Source of the DNA: Crocinitomix sp.
Lineage (GTDB): Bacteria > Bacteroidota > Bacteroidia > Flavobacteriales_D > Crocinitomicaceae
Assembly: GCA_013138735.1 (NCBI GenBank)
Contig: WTCE01000033.1
Coordinates: 1 to 64,000, forward strand
Length of the DNA: 64,000 bases
Reading direction: 5' to 3'
The notes under the pieces were generated by a model that was not told where the DNA came from, did no database searches, and worked only from the letters and a program-made list of their open reading frames with translations. Below, piece after piece: positions 45,718-54,946 of the stretch. Each line of letters opens with the position of its first letter. The first letter of the stretch is position 1. The position numbers were made by a program, and so were the translations under genes.

Positions 45718-46890
45718 ATGATTTCTTTCGATAATACGGAGATTGCCTTTGCAGGGAAAACAGACAATGATTTGCAATGGACGTATCGTTTATTTAATAT
45801 GATTGGTAAACCTTGGTTGGTTAAGTTCGGGAAATTTGCAACCAATCTGGCTTTCGCAATTCGTTTACCGATAAAAGGAATGATTAAAAAAACCATTTTC
45901 AAACATTTTTGCGGAGGAGAAACTATTGAAGATTGTACTGGCAGAATTAATGGGTTGGGTGAATTTGGAATTGGAACAATTTTAGATTATTCAGTAGAAG
46001 GTAAAAGTGAGGATGCAGATTTAAATCGAACAAGAGACGAGATTATTGAATCAATTGCGACCGGAAAAGGAAATGAACACATTCCATTCGCGGTTTTTAA
46101 AGTAACTGGAATTGCTCGAACTGATTTATTGGACAAAGCCAATGATCTAAATACAACATTAACGGAACAAGAAAAGAAGGACTTCGCAGAGGTAATGGCA
46201 CGCGTAGATGCTATTTGCAAAGCGGCATACGAATCAGACGTGCCTTTATTCATTGACGCTGAAGATAGTTGGTACCAAGATGTGGTTGATCGCATGGTAA
46301 ATGCAATGATGGCCAAGTACAATAAAGAAAAAGCAATCGTTTATAATACGCTTCAAATGTATCGGCATGATCGTTTGGCCTTTTTGAAAAAAACGCATCA
46401 AGAAGCAGTGGCAGGAAATTATTACCCCGGTATTAAAATGGTACGCGGCGCTTATATGGAAAAAGAGCGTGACATGGCTGAGAAGGAAGGATATCCATCT
46501 CCCATTCAACCCGATAAAGCTTCAACGGATAGAGATTATAATTTAGGATTGGAATATATCATAGAACATATAGATCGTTTTGCATTGTGCGCAGGCACAC
46601 ATAACGAGCAAAGTTCATTGCACTTGGTTGAATTAATGGATGAAAAAGGAATTGCAAAGGATGATAAGCGTGTTTATTTTGCGCAATTATTAGGAATGAG
46701 CGATCATATCTCTTTCAATATTGCACATGCTGGATATAATGTTGCTAAATATGTGCCATACGGCCCTGTAAAAGAAGTAATGCCATACTTACTAAGACGT
46801 GCCGAAGAAAACACTTCAGTTGCAGGACAAATGGGACGTGAGTTGGCGTTAATTGTTAAGGAAAAGAAAAGAAGAAAAGCTTCTAAGTAA
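45718..46890 (+). CDS. proline dehydrogenase
   Basis: 390 residues from the ATG at 45718 (a TTG two codons upstream is also in frame). PRODH TIM barrel with FAD site: GIGTILDYSVEGKSEDA near residue 86, DAEDSWYQDVVDRMVNAMM near 182, QMYRHDRLAFLK, GIKMVRGAYMEKERDMA near 240, CAGTHNEQS, and the conserved YLLRRAEENTSV near residue 363. It oxidises proline to pyrroline-5-carboxylate. Without a fused P5C dehydrogenase, this is the short, single-domain form. A TAnnTTTG box nearly touches its start. Confidence 0.95.
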   Translation: MISFDNTEIAFAGKTDNDLQWTYRLFNMIGKPWLVKFGKFATNLAFAIRLPIKGMIKKTIFKHFCGGETIEDCTGRINGLGEFGIGTILDYSVEGKSEDADLNRTRDEIIESIATGKGNEHIPFAVFKVTGIARTDLLDKANDLNTTLTEQEKKDFAEVMARVDAICKAAYESDVPLFIDAEDSWYQDVVDRMVNAMMAKYNKEKAIVYNTLQMYRHDRLAFLKKTHQEAVAGNYYPGIKMVRGAYMEKERDMAEKEGYPSPIQPDKASTDRDYNLGLEYIIEHIDRFALCAGTHNEQSSLHLVELMDEKGIAKDDKRVYFAQLLGMSDHISFNIAHAGYNVAKYVPYGPVKEVMPYLLRRAEENTSVAGQMGRELALIVKEKKRRKASK

Positions 46891-47091
46891 GGTCAATGAT
46901 CAATACGATTTGACCTGTGGACGATTTATTGGCTGCAACTTCTAGAGTCATTAATCCAGTCTCCCTTCACCCATCAATTTCAAGAAATCAAGAAATCACT
47001 GAGCCAAAGTGAAAAATTGAAAATTGAAAATTGTACATTGCACATTGAAAAATTGCACATTGAAAAATTGCACATTGAGAAATTCCCTCTT
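46891..47091. repeat. composite repeat region with 15-bp tandem array before the GT39 gene
   Basis: GGTCAATGATCAATACGATTTGACC (46891-46915) contains the reverse complement of the AAATCGTATT motif found in other gaps. About 100 bases later AAAATTG, then GAAAAATTGCACATT units of 15 bp (about three copies, 47045-47077), lead up to the GT39 start. Because the unit is 15 bp, a longer reading frame appears to continue through it (LHIEK repeated), but this is not real coding. Confidence 0.75.
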
Positions 47092-48558
47092 ATGAATCAG
47101 CTTTGGCCTGGTATATGTTTTTTAATTAGCCTTGGATGCTTGTCTTATATTGCATGGCGTTTCATGCGCCGCCAAGATTTTAAAAAAGCCTTACTATTTG
47201 TCATAATTATTGCTGCAATACTCCGCATTATTGGTTCAACTGATTCACACTTACATGCATGGGATGAGCGTTATCATGCGCTAGTGGCAAAAAACTTAAT
47301 GCAACATCCATTAACGCCAACATTGCACGAACATCCGGTATTAGAATTTGACAATGATAATTGGGTTGGTAGTAATATTTGGGTCGGCAAACCTTCTTTA
47401 CCCTTATGGATAATGTCGGGCTCTATGGCCATTTTTGGTAATAATCTAATTGCGGTGCGTTTACCTTCAATATTATTGGGTTTATTGGCTGTTTGGCTCA
47501 CCTTTTTAATAGGACGCAAATTATTTGATGAACGTATAGCTTTATTAGCCGCTTATTTTCATGCGATCAATGGATTGGTAATTGAACTGATTGGTGGTCG
47601 TGTTTCTTCAGATCATGTAGAGGTTTGTTTTATTGTGATGGTTGAGATTTCCATCTATTTAATTGTACTCAACTTGAAACCAAAACCTTCTTTAAAACTG
47701 TCATTTTTTGCAGGTGTTTTTATGGGCTTGGCCTTTTTGTCTAAATGGTATCCTGCGCTTATAGTGTTGCCGGTTTGGCTTTCCTTTTTGCTAACTTACG
47801 GTAAGTTCAATTGGGGGGTGTTTTTTAAACAGGGAGCGCTAATAATTGCGGGGTTTTCAATTACTGCATTGCCTTGGGTTTTGTATATGCTCTCGGCATT
47901 TCCTGAAGAGATGAATGCAATATTATTCAATGCACTTTCCGCTTATTCGGAAACGGAAGGAGGGCATGTGGCGCCATTTTACTATTATTTCCACAAAGTT
48001 TTGGTCATTTTTAATGAGTTGTTTTATTTGGCATTCGGCTTCTTTATTTACCGTTTATTTAAAACTGAAAAACGAACAGCTTATCTTGGATTGCTGGTAT
48101 GGATTTTGGTGCCAATGTTTATTTTTTCAATGGCAGAAACAAAGCGACAAACATATTTATTGATTTCTGCTCCTGCCTTTTTTCTAGTCGTGAGTTGGTT
48201 TTGGTTTTATATCCGCGATTTCTTTTTGAATGCGCGTTATAAAATTATCAATGGTATTTTATTAGTGGCAATGATTGGACTGCCTGTAAGATATATGATT
48301 GAGCGTTCTAAAATATTTGGAGGCGATCAACGAATTGCTGAATTCTATACTTACAGTCCTGAGAAGTTGGCGATTTTAGATGATAAAACAATCGTTTTTG
48401 GAACAGACGATTATGTTGAAATAATGTTTCACACGGATGTTTACGCCGCGTATAGAAAAATTCCGACGGATGAAAAAATGACCGATCTCGCAGCCGAAGG
48501 CTTTAAGATTCTAATCCTTGAAAACAAACAGTTTATTCCGTTTCAACCGAAGCAATAG
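47092..48558 (+). CDS. GT39-type membrane glycosyltransferase
   Basis: 488 residues from MNQLWPG at 47092; the in-frame extension upstream lies in the AAAATTGCACATT array and is unlikely to be translated. Twelve or so transmembrane helices. The first loop has AWDERYHALVAKNL, with the D/E pair of GT39 enzymes. The motif SSDHVEVCFI and the later AETKRQTYLLISAP are in the usual places of ArnT/PMT-type transferases. It transfers a sugar from a polyprenyl-phosphate donor to a lipid or protein on the periplasmic side; substrate unknown. It overlaps a convergent gene by 26 bp. Confidence 0.85.
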   Translation: MNQLWPGICFLISLGCLSYIAWRFMRRQDFKKALLFVIIIAAILRIIGSTDSHLHAWDERYHALVAKNLMQHPLTPTLHEHPVLEFDNDNWVGSNIWVGKPSLPLWIMSGSMAIFGNNLIAVRLPSILLGLLAVWLTFLIGRKLFDERIALLAAYFHAINGLVIELIGGRVSSDHVEVCFIVMVEISIYLIVLNLKPKPSLKLSFFAGVFMGLAFLSKWYPALIVLPVWLSFLLTYGKFNWGVFFKQGALIIAGFSITALPWVLYMLSAFPEEMNAILFNALSAYSETEGGHVAPFYYYFHKVLVIFNELFYLAFGFFIYRLFKTEKRTAYLGLLVWILVPMFIFSMAETKRQTYLLISAPAFFLVVSWFWFYIRDFFLNARYKIINGILLVAMIGLPVRYMIERSKIFGGDQRIAEFYTYSPEKLAILDDKTIVFGTDDYVEIMFHTDVYAAYRKIPTDEKMTDLAAEGFKILILENKQFIPFQPKQ

Positions 48559-48712
48559 CTTGCAAACATTCGTTGCATAAACAATTGTCATAGTTTTCCG
48601 CAATTGCTTCTAATGCAGTTTTTGAAAGTACAATATTTGAACAATGGCAGTTTTTAATGTCTTCCATTAAACATTCAAAGGATTGATGGCATTTGGCACA
48701 TGTTTTCTTCAT
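48533..48712 (-). CDS. cysteine-rich CWC family protein
   Basis: 59 residues from MKKTCAKCHQSFECLMED at 48712. Residues hold KTCAKC, FEC, NCHC and CLCNEC, a pattern of eight cysteines. This is the Cys_rich_CWC family, a small zinc-ribbon-like protein of unknown role. A longer frame (to 48763) would begin in the upstream gene and is less likely. It starts 2 bases after the FG-GAP gene's stop, so it may be its downstream partner. It converges with and overlaps the GT39 gene. Confidence 0.75.
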   Translation of the reverse strand: MKKTCAKCHQSFECLMEDIKNCHCSNIVLSKTALEAIAENYDNCLCNECLQAIASVETE

Positions 48713-48713
48713 T

Positions 48714-51128
48714 TTATTCAGCAATAAGTTTAGCAGTAAACACCTGTTCATTACTGCCATCAAAAACAGCTAAGAAATATAAACCAGCGCCAATATCAGC
48801 TTTATTAATTTTAATTTGTTGGCCCGTAATATTTGCGCGGCGGTAAACTTCAGTTCCTAAAATATCATAGATTATGATGGTGTGATCTTCTGTTAATTCA
48901 TCAGCAAAAGTAATTGTAGTCACATCTGAAAACGGATTGGGATAAACCGTGAGTTGCAACGTGCTGAAATCGTCAATTCCACTTTCATAAATGATATGTA
49001 AGTTCTCAATCCAAGACCAGACCCATTCAGGACTTGCAACATAAACAAGGTCATTATCCCCATCCAGATCAAGATCTTCTATAAGTAGGGAGCTGATATC
49101 AATGATACTGTCAAATAGAATAGTTCGTGTGCCAAAAAGGGCATCATCTTCTGCCATTCCAGGAAACCATGAAATGACGTCATCAATTAAACTGCCTATG
49201 ACAAGGTCTCCGATTCCGTCGTCATTAATGTCCTCATGATTAATTGTAACAGGGTAAAGACATTCTGTGGTTAATACTTCTGTTCCCCCAAATAGTCCAT
49301 CACCTAAATTTTCGATCCAAGCTGCGGTATTATCCGTTGTAGACACGAAAATAACATCAAGATCACCGTCACCATCCATATCAGAAGCACTGCTTTGTAG
49401 AATATTTACGATTTCGTCGCCAATATCGTGTGGTACAAATGATAAGTCGCCGGTATTTTCTAACCATTTCATGGTATAATCAGAATTTGAAGCGTATAAA
49501 ATATCAGGATCACCATCACCATCTAGGTCTTCTGAAGAAATAGGAATATTTGCATAGTCACTAGCAAATGTTACGCCTGTTGGGCTGATAATGCCATCAA
49601 TATTTTCATAAATCTTCATAAAATAACCAGTTGCCACATTAACGATTATATCATTGTCGCCGTCTCCATCCCAATCATCACCAATAATACCAGCGGGGGA
49701 GCAGGGTTCGTCTGCAATAATTTCAAGATTAGCGAAGGTACCGTCCCCCATATTTTTAACCCAAAAACTACGATCTGTATAAGATACGCCTAGTAAATCT
49801 TCAAGTCCATCTCCATCAATATCACTTGAATTGACATGGACAGGTTTCAGATCATGCAGGGCGAAGGCAGTTTTAATCTCACTAAAATTTCCTTCACCAA
49901 GGTTTTCAACCCAACTAATTCGTCTATCCCACTGCGAAACACAAAAGAGGTCTTGATCACCATCATTATCCGCATCAAAGGCATGGACCCAATTTGGATG
50001 AACCGTTGTTTCTGACAAATAAAAGGCCTCTGCAAAATCACCATCATCCAAATTTTGATAATAGAGTATAGCCGAACCACCATAAGCAAGAAAAAGAAGG
50101 TCTTCTTTTCCATCCAAATCAAAGTCTTTAAATTCGGCGACCAAACCCGGGCCTGCAATTTGCATTATTGATTCAACCGCTTCATAAATACCAGCCCCCA
50201 AATTTCGTTTCCAAGATATCAGAGAAGTTCCCACACCATGGGAAACAAAATCTAGCAGTCCATCTCCATCAATATCTGTAAATGGAAATTGAAAGCCACC
50301 AGCCAAAGCTGCGAACGTGGTTGGAGTAGAAAATGTGGCTTCACCCAAATTTTCAAGCAATTTGACATCACTACCATACGAGTAAAAAAGGTCATTATCT
50401 CCATCTTCATCATAATCAAAAGAAATGATCGTTGCTAAAGACATAGCTTCGTCAGTTAATAGGATGGGGGTAGCAAAAGTTCCACCTAGATTCTCAACAT
50501 AACTTAATGCGTTTGATCCAAATGCATGGATACACAGGTCTATATCACCATCACCGTCTCCATCAAAATTGGCGTAATTGTCTAATGAGAATCCGTCAGT
50601 ATAAATTGTATTTAAGCTAAAATCACCAGTTCCGTCATTTTCAAGCCAATATATTGCAGACGAACTCGCTCTAAAAGTAATATCTTGGTCTCCATCACCA
50701 TCCATGTCAGTCACCTTAAGGTCAAAGAGAAGTACTCCTCCTGGGTCATAAATGGGGGTTTTTGTAAATTCATTATCACCAATATTTTTGAAGGCTACAA
50801 TTTGGCCTACTTCACCTCTCATTCCTATGAAATCTGGGTTTCCATCTCCTTCCAAGTCTATCAGTTTTTGTTCCGTATAAGAGGGTTCTTCATCCGTCAA
50901 ATAAACGGGACGTTCGAAGAGATTGTCACCTATGTTTTCAATTAATCTAGGGCCAGAGAAAGTGCTAGACGCGATAAAGTCAATATCACCATCTCCGTCA
51001 GTATCTACAGATATTAATGCATTATTAAAAACCGGATCCCAACCGAAAGACTGATGATGTTCGAATTGAGCGATACTTGTTGTCAAAAAAAGGGCGAAGC
51101 AAAAAAAAATAATAAATTTTAAATTCAT
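48714..51128 (-). CDS. FG-GAP/VCBS repeat T9SS surface protein
   Basis: 804 residues from MNLKFIIFFCFALFLTTSIAQ at 51128; the 33 residues ahead have no signal peptide. Fourteen Asp-rich repeats of the form DxDxDGxxD (DTDGDGDID, DMDGDGDQD, DYDEDGDND, DWDGDGDND and so on), spaced by about 50 residues, each a calcium-loop propeller blade. Fourteen blades would make two seven-bladed propellers. The last 80 residues are a type A sorting domain (TVYPNPFSDVTTITFADEL, IIIYDILGTEVYRRANI, AGLYFLAVF). Sister of the next gene upstream. Confidence 0.9.
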   Translation of the reverse strand: MNLKFIIFFCFALFLTTSIAQFEHHQSFGWDPVFNNALISVDTDGDGDIDFIASSTFSGPRLIENIGDNLFERPVYLTDEEPSYTEQKLIDLEGDGNPDFIGMRGEVGQIVAFKNIGDNEFTKTPIYDPGGVLLFDLKVTDMDGDGDQDITFRASSSAIYWLENDGTGDFSLNTIYTDGFSLDNYANFDGDGDGDIDLCIHAFGSNALSYVENLGGTFATPILLTDEAMSLATIISFDYDEDGDNDLFYSYGSDVKLLENLGEATFSTPTTFAALAGGFQFPFTDIDGDGLLDFVSHGVGTSLISWKRNLGAGIYEAVESIMQIAGPGLVAEFKDFDLDGKEDLLFLAYGGSAILYYQNLDDGDFAEAFYLSETTVHPNWVHAFDADNDGDQDLFCVSQWDRRISWVENLGEGNFSEIKTAFALHDLKPVHVNSSDIDGDGLEDLLGVSYTDRSFWVKNMGDGTFANLEIIADEPCSPAGIIGDDWDGDGDNDIIVNVATGYFMKIYENIDGIISPTGVTFASDYANIPISSEDLDGDGDPDILYASNSDYTMKWLENTGDLSFVPHDIGDEIVNILQSSASDMDGDGDLDVIFVSTTDNTAAWIENLGDGLFGGTEVLTTECLYPVTINHEDINDDGIGDLVIGSLIDDVISWFPGMAEDDALFGTRTILFDSIIDISSLLIEDLDLDGDNDLVYVASPEWVWSWIENLHIIYESGIDDFSTLQLTVYPNPFSDVTTITFADELTEDHTIIIYDILGTEVYRRANITGQQIKINKADIGAGLYFLAVFDGSNEQVFTAKLIAE

Positions 51129-51180
51129 AGTGGTGATATTTCTATAGACATTTACGCGCTTGTAGTTCGAAACGTTGGTA

Positions 51181-51240
51181 AATTTCATGAAATCTAGAGA
51201 TTTTTTGATAAGTGCAGCAAATTTCATGATAAGTGTCAGT
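51181..51240. repeat. short direct and inverted repeats between the two FG-GAP genes
   Basis: AAATTTCATGA occurs twice (around 51183 and 51220) and GATAAGTG twice nearby. ATTTCATGAAAT is a 12-bp palindrome. They lie upstream of the 51128 start and may be regulatory. Confidence 0.4.
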
Positions 51241-51297
51241 TTATAAATGATCTCACTAGCGATCTGAAGTCAGAACGAAATGTTTCTGCATGCTCTG

Positions 51298-54200
51298 TTA
51301 CTCAGCAAAAAGCTTTGTTGTTAAGATAGCTCTTCCGTCAGGGTTAACAACAGACAAGAAATAGAGTCCCGACCCAATATCATTTTTACCAATTTGAACT
51401 TGTTGGCCCGAAATGTTTGCAAGGCGGTAAACCTCTGTTCCTAGTATATCATAAATGATAATGGTATGCTCACCTGTAAATTCTTCGCTAAATTTAACGG
51501 TTGTAAAATCTGAAAATGGATTGGGATAAACCGTGATATGACTATCATTATTCTCGGAAACACCACTATCATCATCAACATGTAAGGTATTAACCGTTGT
51601 GTTGGTAATTACAGCAGGGTTGGCATCAAAAAAGATGTGCGCCGTATTGTAAATACTTGTTTCCAATGGTAAACCAGGTAATAAGTCAATTTCATATTTA
51701 ACAAAACCATTACTGGCTAATTGGTTGGCATTGCTGTCGGGCAGCATAATATCGTTGAATACAAAAGAGATTAGGCCATCATGATTCGCTTCAATTTCCA
51801 TATCATGACTCCAAGCCAATGGTCTTAAACTTGACCAATCTAAGTTGGGATCGAGTTGATCTTCAATAATAACTAAAAAGGCAGTATCTGTTCCTGTGTT
51901 TTGAAAACGCACTAAATACTCCAACGTTTCTGTCTCAGGAGCAATATATCCATATTCTGTTGTTCCGGCCGGACGTGCAGATTTGTCGTTTGGATCATAA
52001 GCACCTTGAATGACTTGATCTAAACTGTCCATTGAAGTGAAGACCACTTCTCCTAAATCTTCAACTTCTAGGGTGAAGTAACTTTTAATGTCTAGCCCAA
52101 TACTTTCGAAATTTGGCATCAATACAGTCACTTGAATTTCGGCATCTTCGAAATAATATAAATCTTCGTATGACCAATAAATGTCTTGACCATCAACGAG
52201 TGCTGGCGGAGCATTGGCACCAACAAAAGCTATTGCTTCGTCTAATTGTAGATGCAAAGTGCCTGAAGGGGTAGTCGTCCCTATATTTGAATAATTGAGT
52301 GAATAGGTCACTTCATTATTAATTCTTGGAAAACCACCTGTTAGCGTAGGTTCAACGTGATCAACTAATTCTGATGGATAAATACCAAAATCAAGATCTT
52401 CGTATAAGGTAAAAGCACCATCAATGGTTACGTCATAAGACGGGACGGTAGAAATTCCCCAAAATTCTAAAATTTGTGGGTAGATTGTATAATCACCGAA
52501 TTCGGTTTCGTCATAAGCAATAGTATAATTACCACTAGCACTTGTAAAAGCAAAATAAGATTCTGGAGAAGCTCCAGCCACAGCAAAATTTACACCTTCA
52601 TCTTCTACATCTTGAATTCCGTTTTCATTAAAATCAATAAATATGGTGCCTTTGGTTGAATGTTCTGTAAAGTGCATGTTTTCAAACCATGCAAACTGCC
52701 AGTCTACAGCTGAAATGGATACAATATCTTTATCACCATCTTGATCAAGATCTTCGGCAAGAATATTTTTCACCCATGCCTGTTCATCAGAAATTACCGT
52801 TAAATCATCAAATTCTAAATCGCCTATATTCTCATAAAATCCAATAGTCTCGTCTTCTTTACTTGCGACAAATATATCTTTTTGTCCGTCATTATTTATG
52901 TCTTCGTATAAGGCGATTACTGGTTCTTCACATCCAGAAATCAAGCCCAATATGTCTCCAAATATACCTAGCCCTAAATTTTCAATCCATAAAATTTCGC
53001 CTGTCAAAGGTGAGGGGAAAAGTACATCTAAATCACCGTCTTCATCCATGTCAGTGACACTTGTAGCTTCGGTGCCAGTGATATCTTCTGCTATAATATA
53101 ATTTGTAAATGCCAAATCGCCTGTATTCTCTAACCATGCTATATTATCGCTATAATCGGTTGAGTAAAGTATGTCTAAATCACCATCATTATCCATATCG
53201 GCAGAGTTCATAGATTGCAATGCTACACCATCCAGAATTAAACTTCCTAATGGTGAAATGCTTCCGTCAATATTTTCGAAAAGCATAATTTCTAAATCAC
53301 TTTTTGAGGCCACAATAATGTCATTATCTCCGTCAGCATCCCAATCTTCAGAAAGAACAAAATTAGGATGGAGTTGTGAAGCCGTAAATAAAATACCTTC
53401 ATCAAACGTGCCATCTCCCATGTTTTTATACCAAGAAACTATGCTTTCAGAATGAGATGTCGCAATTATATCCATGAAGCCATCCCCATCAATGTCTGCC
53501 GCGGTGGCATGCGTTGGCGAAAATAAGGGTGTACTGATTGCAACCTTCAGTCGACTATAATGTCCTTCGCCTTGGTTATCAACCCAAGATATTTTATGGT
53601 CGTTTGCAGAACAACAAAAAATTTCTTCATCCCCGTCATTATCAACATCCATGGTGAAAGAATAAATAGGAGCAATTGTTGTTTCAGATATGTAATCCAT
53701 TTTAGCAAATTCAACTCCTCCAGTATTTTCAAAATAGGCAATTGTTCCAGTATGCATAATTTGAATCAAGTCTAAATCGCCATCAAGATCATAATCTAAA
53801 AATTCGCCCGATCCAGCCCCCTCTAATGAAGAAATTGGTTCTAAATCAGCGAATGCCCCACCTCCTAAATTACGCATCCAATTCATGTCAGTACCGCCTA
53901 TATAATCGTTCACCAAAATGTCCAGTTTACCATCATTATCTAAATCAACCGATTTTTCAACAACAGGAGCAACAAAACCAGCAATTATAACCGGCGTAGC
54001 GAAGGTTCCGTCTCCTAAATTTTCAACCATCTTCACCGCAGATCCTGCGGGTGTTGAATAGATTAGATCAATATCGCCATCTTCGTCATAATCCATTGAC
54101 TGCATAGCGGTAAGGCTTGATGCTGCTGTAATGTATACTGCGTCCGAATAGTCGATTCCAAGATTCTCACAATAATAAATATTACCCATGTTTTCAAAAT

Positions 54201-54798
54201 ATGCAATGTCTAAATCGCCATCTCCGTCTCCATCAAACTGGTGATGCATTTCAATGTTAGTGGCATCATCCACAATTATTTCGGGTGTAAAAGTGCCGTC
54301 ACCATTATTTTTCAAATTAACGAGTGTGTTAAACGTTTGTCTCATTGTTAAATCAGGCAAGCCATCCGCATCTATATCCTCTGAAGCTAAGTGTCGGAGG
54401 GTTTCCCCGTCTGAATCGTATACAATAGTTTGGGTAAATGTATTGTCTCCAGCATTGGTGAATAAGGTAATTGTTCCTAATGTTGGACGTAAAGAAATGA
54501 AGTCTAAATCCCCATCACTGTCAAAATCTGCCATTTCACTTTCGGTATGGTCAAATTCTTCGGTAGTTATAAAAACAGGATATTCGTATAAATTGGAACC
54601 GTTATTTTCAATAAACCTTGGGCCCGTTGTGATGTTTGAAATGATATAATCTAAATCACCGTCTCCTTCGGTATCTCCTATATGCAATTGGTTGATGTTT
54701 TCACCCTGCCAACTAAAGTTATTCGCTTCTGAGAATTGAGCGAATCCAAGATTAGGGAGTAGAGAAAAGAGAGTTAGTGCAAGTAAAATCTTATTCAT
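51298..54798 (-). CDS. large FG-GAP/VCBS T9SS protein with DUF7619-like C-terminal part
   Basis: 1166 residues. Signal peptide (ILLALTLFSLLPNLGFAQ). Fourteen Asp-rich blades of the DxDxDGxxD type (DFDSDGDLD, DIDADGLPD, DYDEDGDID, DMDNDGDLD), as in the sister gene. At about residue 780 an SdrD-like segment begins (GTIFIDFNENGIQDVEDEGVN). Later comes a DUF7619-type domain (YDPNDKSARPAG, LVRFQNTGTDTAFLVIIEDQL) and a type A sorting domain (TVYPNPFSDFTTVKFSEEF, IIIYDILGTEVYRLANI). It is an anchored surface protein, perhaps an adhesin. A 16-bp palindrome is 15 bases upstream. Confidence 0.9.
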   Translation of the reverse strand: MNKILLALTLFSLLPNLGFAQFSEANNFSWQGENINQLHIGDTEGDGDLDYIISNITTGPRFIENNGSNLYEYPVFITTEEFDHTESEMADFDSDGDLDFISLRPTLGTITLFTNAGDNTFTQTIVYDSDGETLRHLASEDIDADGLPDLTMRQTFNTLVNLKNNGDGTFTPEIIVDDATNIEMHHQFDGDGDGDLDIAYFENMGNIYYCENLGIDYSDAVYITAASSLTAMQSMDYDEDGDIDLIYSTPAGSAVKMVENLGDGTFATPVIIAGFVAPVVEKSVDLDNDGKLDILVNDYIGGTDMNWMRNLGGGAFADLEPISSLEGAGSGEFLDYDLDGDLDLIQIMHTGTIAYFENTGGVEFAKMDYISETTIAPIYSFTMDVDNDGDEEIFCCSANDHKISWVDNQGEGHYSRLKVAISTPLFSPTHATAADIDGDGFMDIIATSHSESIVSWYKNMGDGTFDEGILFTASQLHPNFVLSEDWDADGDNDIIVASKSDLEIMLFENIDGSISPLGSLILDGVALQSMNSADMDNDGDLDILYSTDYSDNIAWLENTGDLAFTNYIIAEDITGTEATSVTDMDEDGDLDVLFPSPLTGEILWIENLGLGIFGDILGLISGCEEPVIALYEDINNDGQKDIFVASKEDETIGFYENIGDLEFDDLTVISDEQAWVKNILAEDLDQDGDKDIVSISAVDWQFAWFENMHFTEHSTKGTIFIDFNENGIQDVEDEGVNFAVAGASPESYFAFTSASGNYTIAYDETEFGDYTIYPQILEFWGISTVPSYDVTIDGAFTLYEDLDFGIYPSELVDHVEPTLTGGFPRINNEVTYSLNYSNIGTTTPSGTLHLQLDEAIAFVGANAPPALVDGQDIYWSYEDLYYFEDAEIQVTVLMPNFESIGLDIKSYFTLEVEDLGEVVFTSMDSLDQVIQGAYDPNDKSARPAGTTEYGYIAPETETLEYLVRFQNTGTDTAFLVIIEDQLDPNLDWSSLRPLAWSHDMEIEANHDGLISFVFNDIMLPDSNANQLASNGFVKYEIDLLPGLPLETSIYNTAHIFFDANPAVITNTTVNTLHVDDDSGVSENNDSHITVYPNPFSDFTTVKFSEEFTGEHTIIIYDILGTEVYRLANISGQQVQIGKNDIGSGLYFLSVVNPDGRAILTTKLFAE

Positions 54799-54812
54799 AG
54801 TGTTAGGATTTG

Positions 54813-54828
54813 TAGGTTCTAGAACCTA
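54813..54828. promoter_or_regulatory. 16-bp perfect palindrome upstream of the large FG-GAP gene
   Basis: TAGGTTCTAGAACCTA is self-complementary over all 16 bases. It lies 15 bases before the gene's ATG, in its leader or promoter. It is a possible repressor site or a hairpin in the mRNA. Confidence 0.5.
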
Positions 54829-54946
54829 AACGTTTCTCAATGGAGTTGGGTTGCCTCTTTGTAAAGAAATTGGGGATGGATTAGCGGCTTCTCGGTAACT
54901 TCCGCTTACAGAAGCTAATCAAAATTTAGTTGAATACTGGTTTTGT

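Noticed and set aside
47017-47091. Longer GT39 reading frame starting with LHIEK repeats
   Set aside because: It runs through a tandem repeat of 15 bp and starts with TTG; the ATG at 47092 precedes a normal membrane helix.
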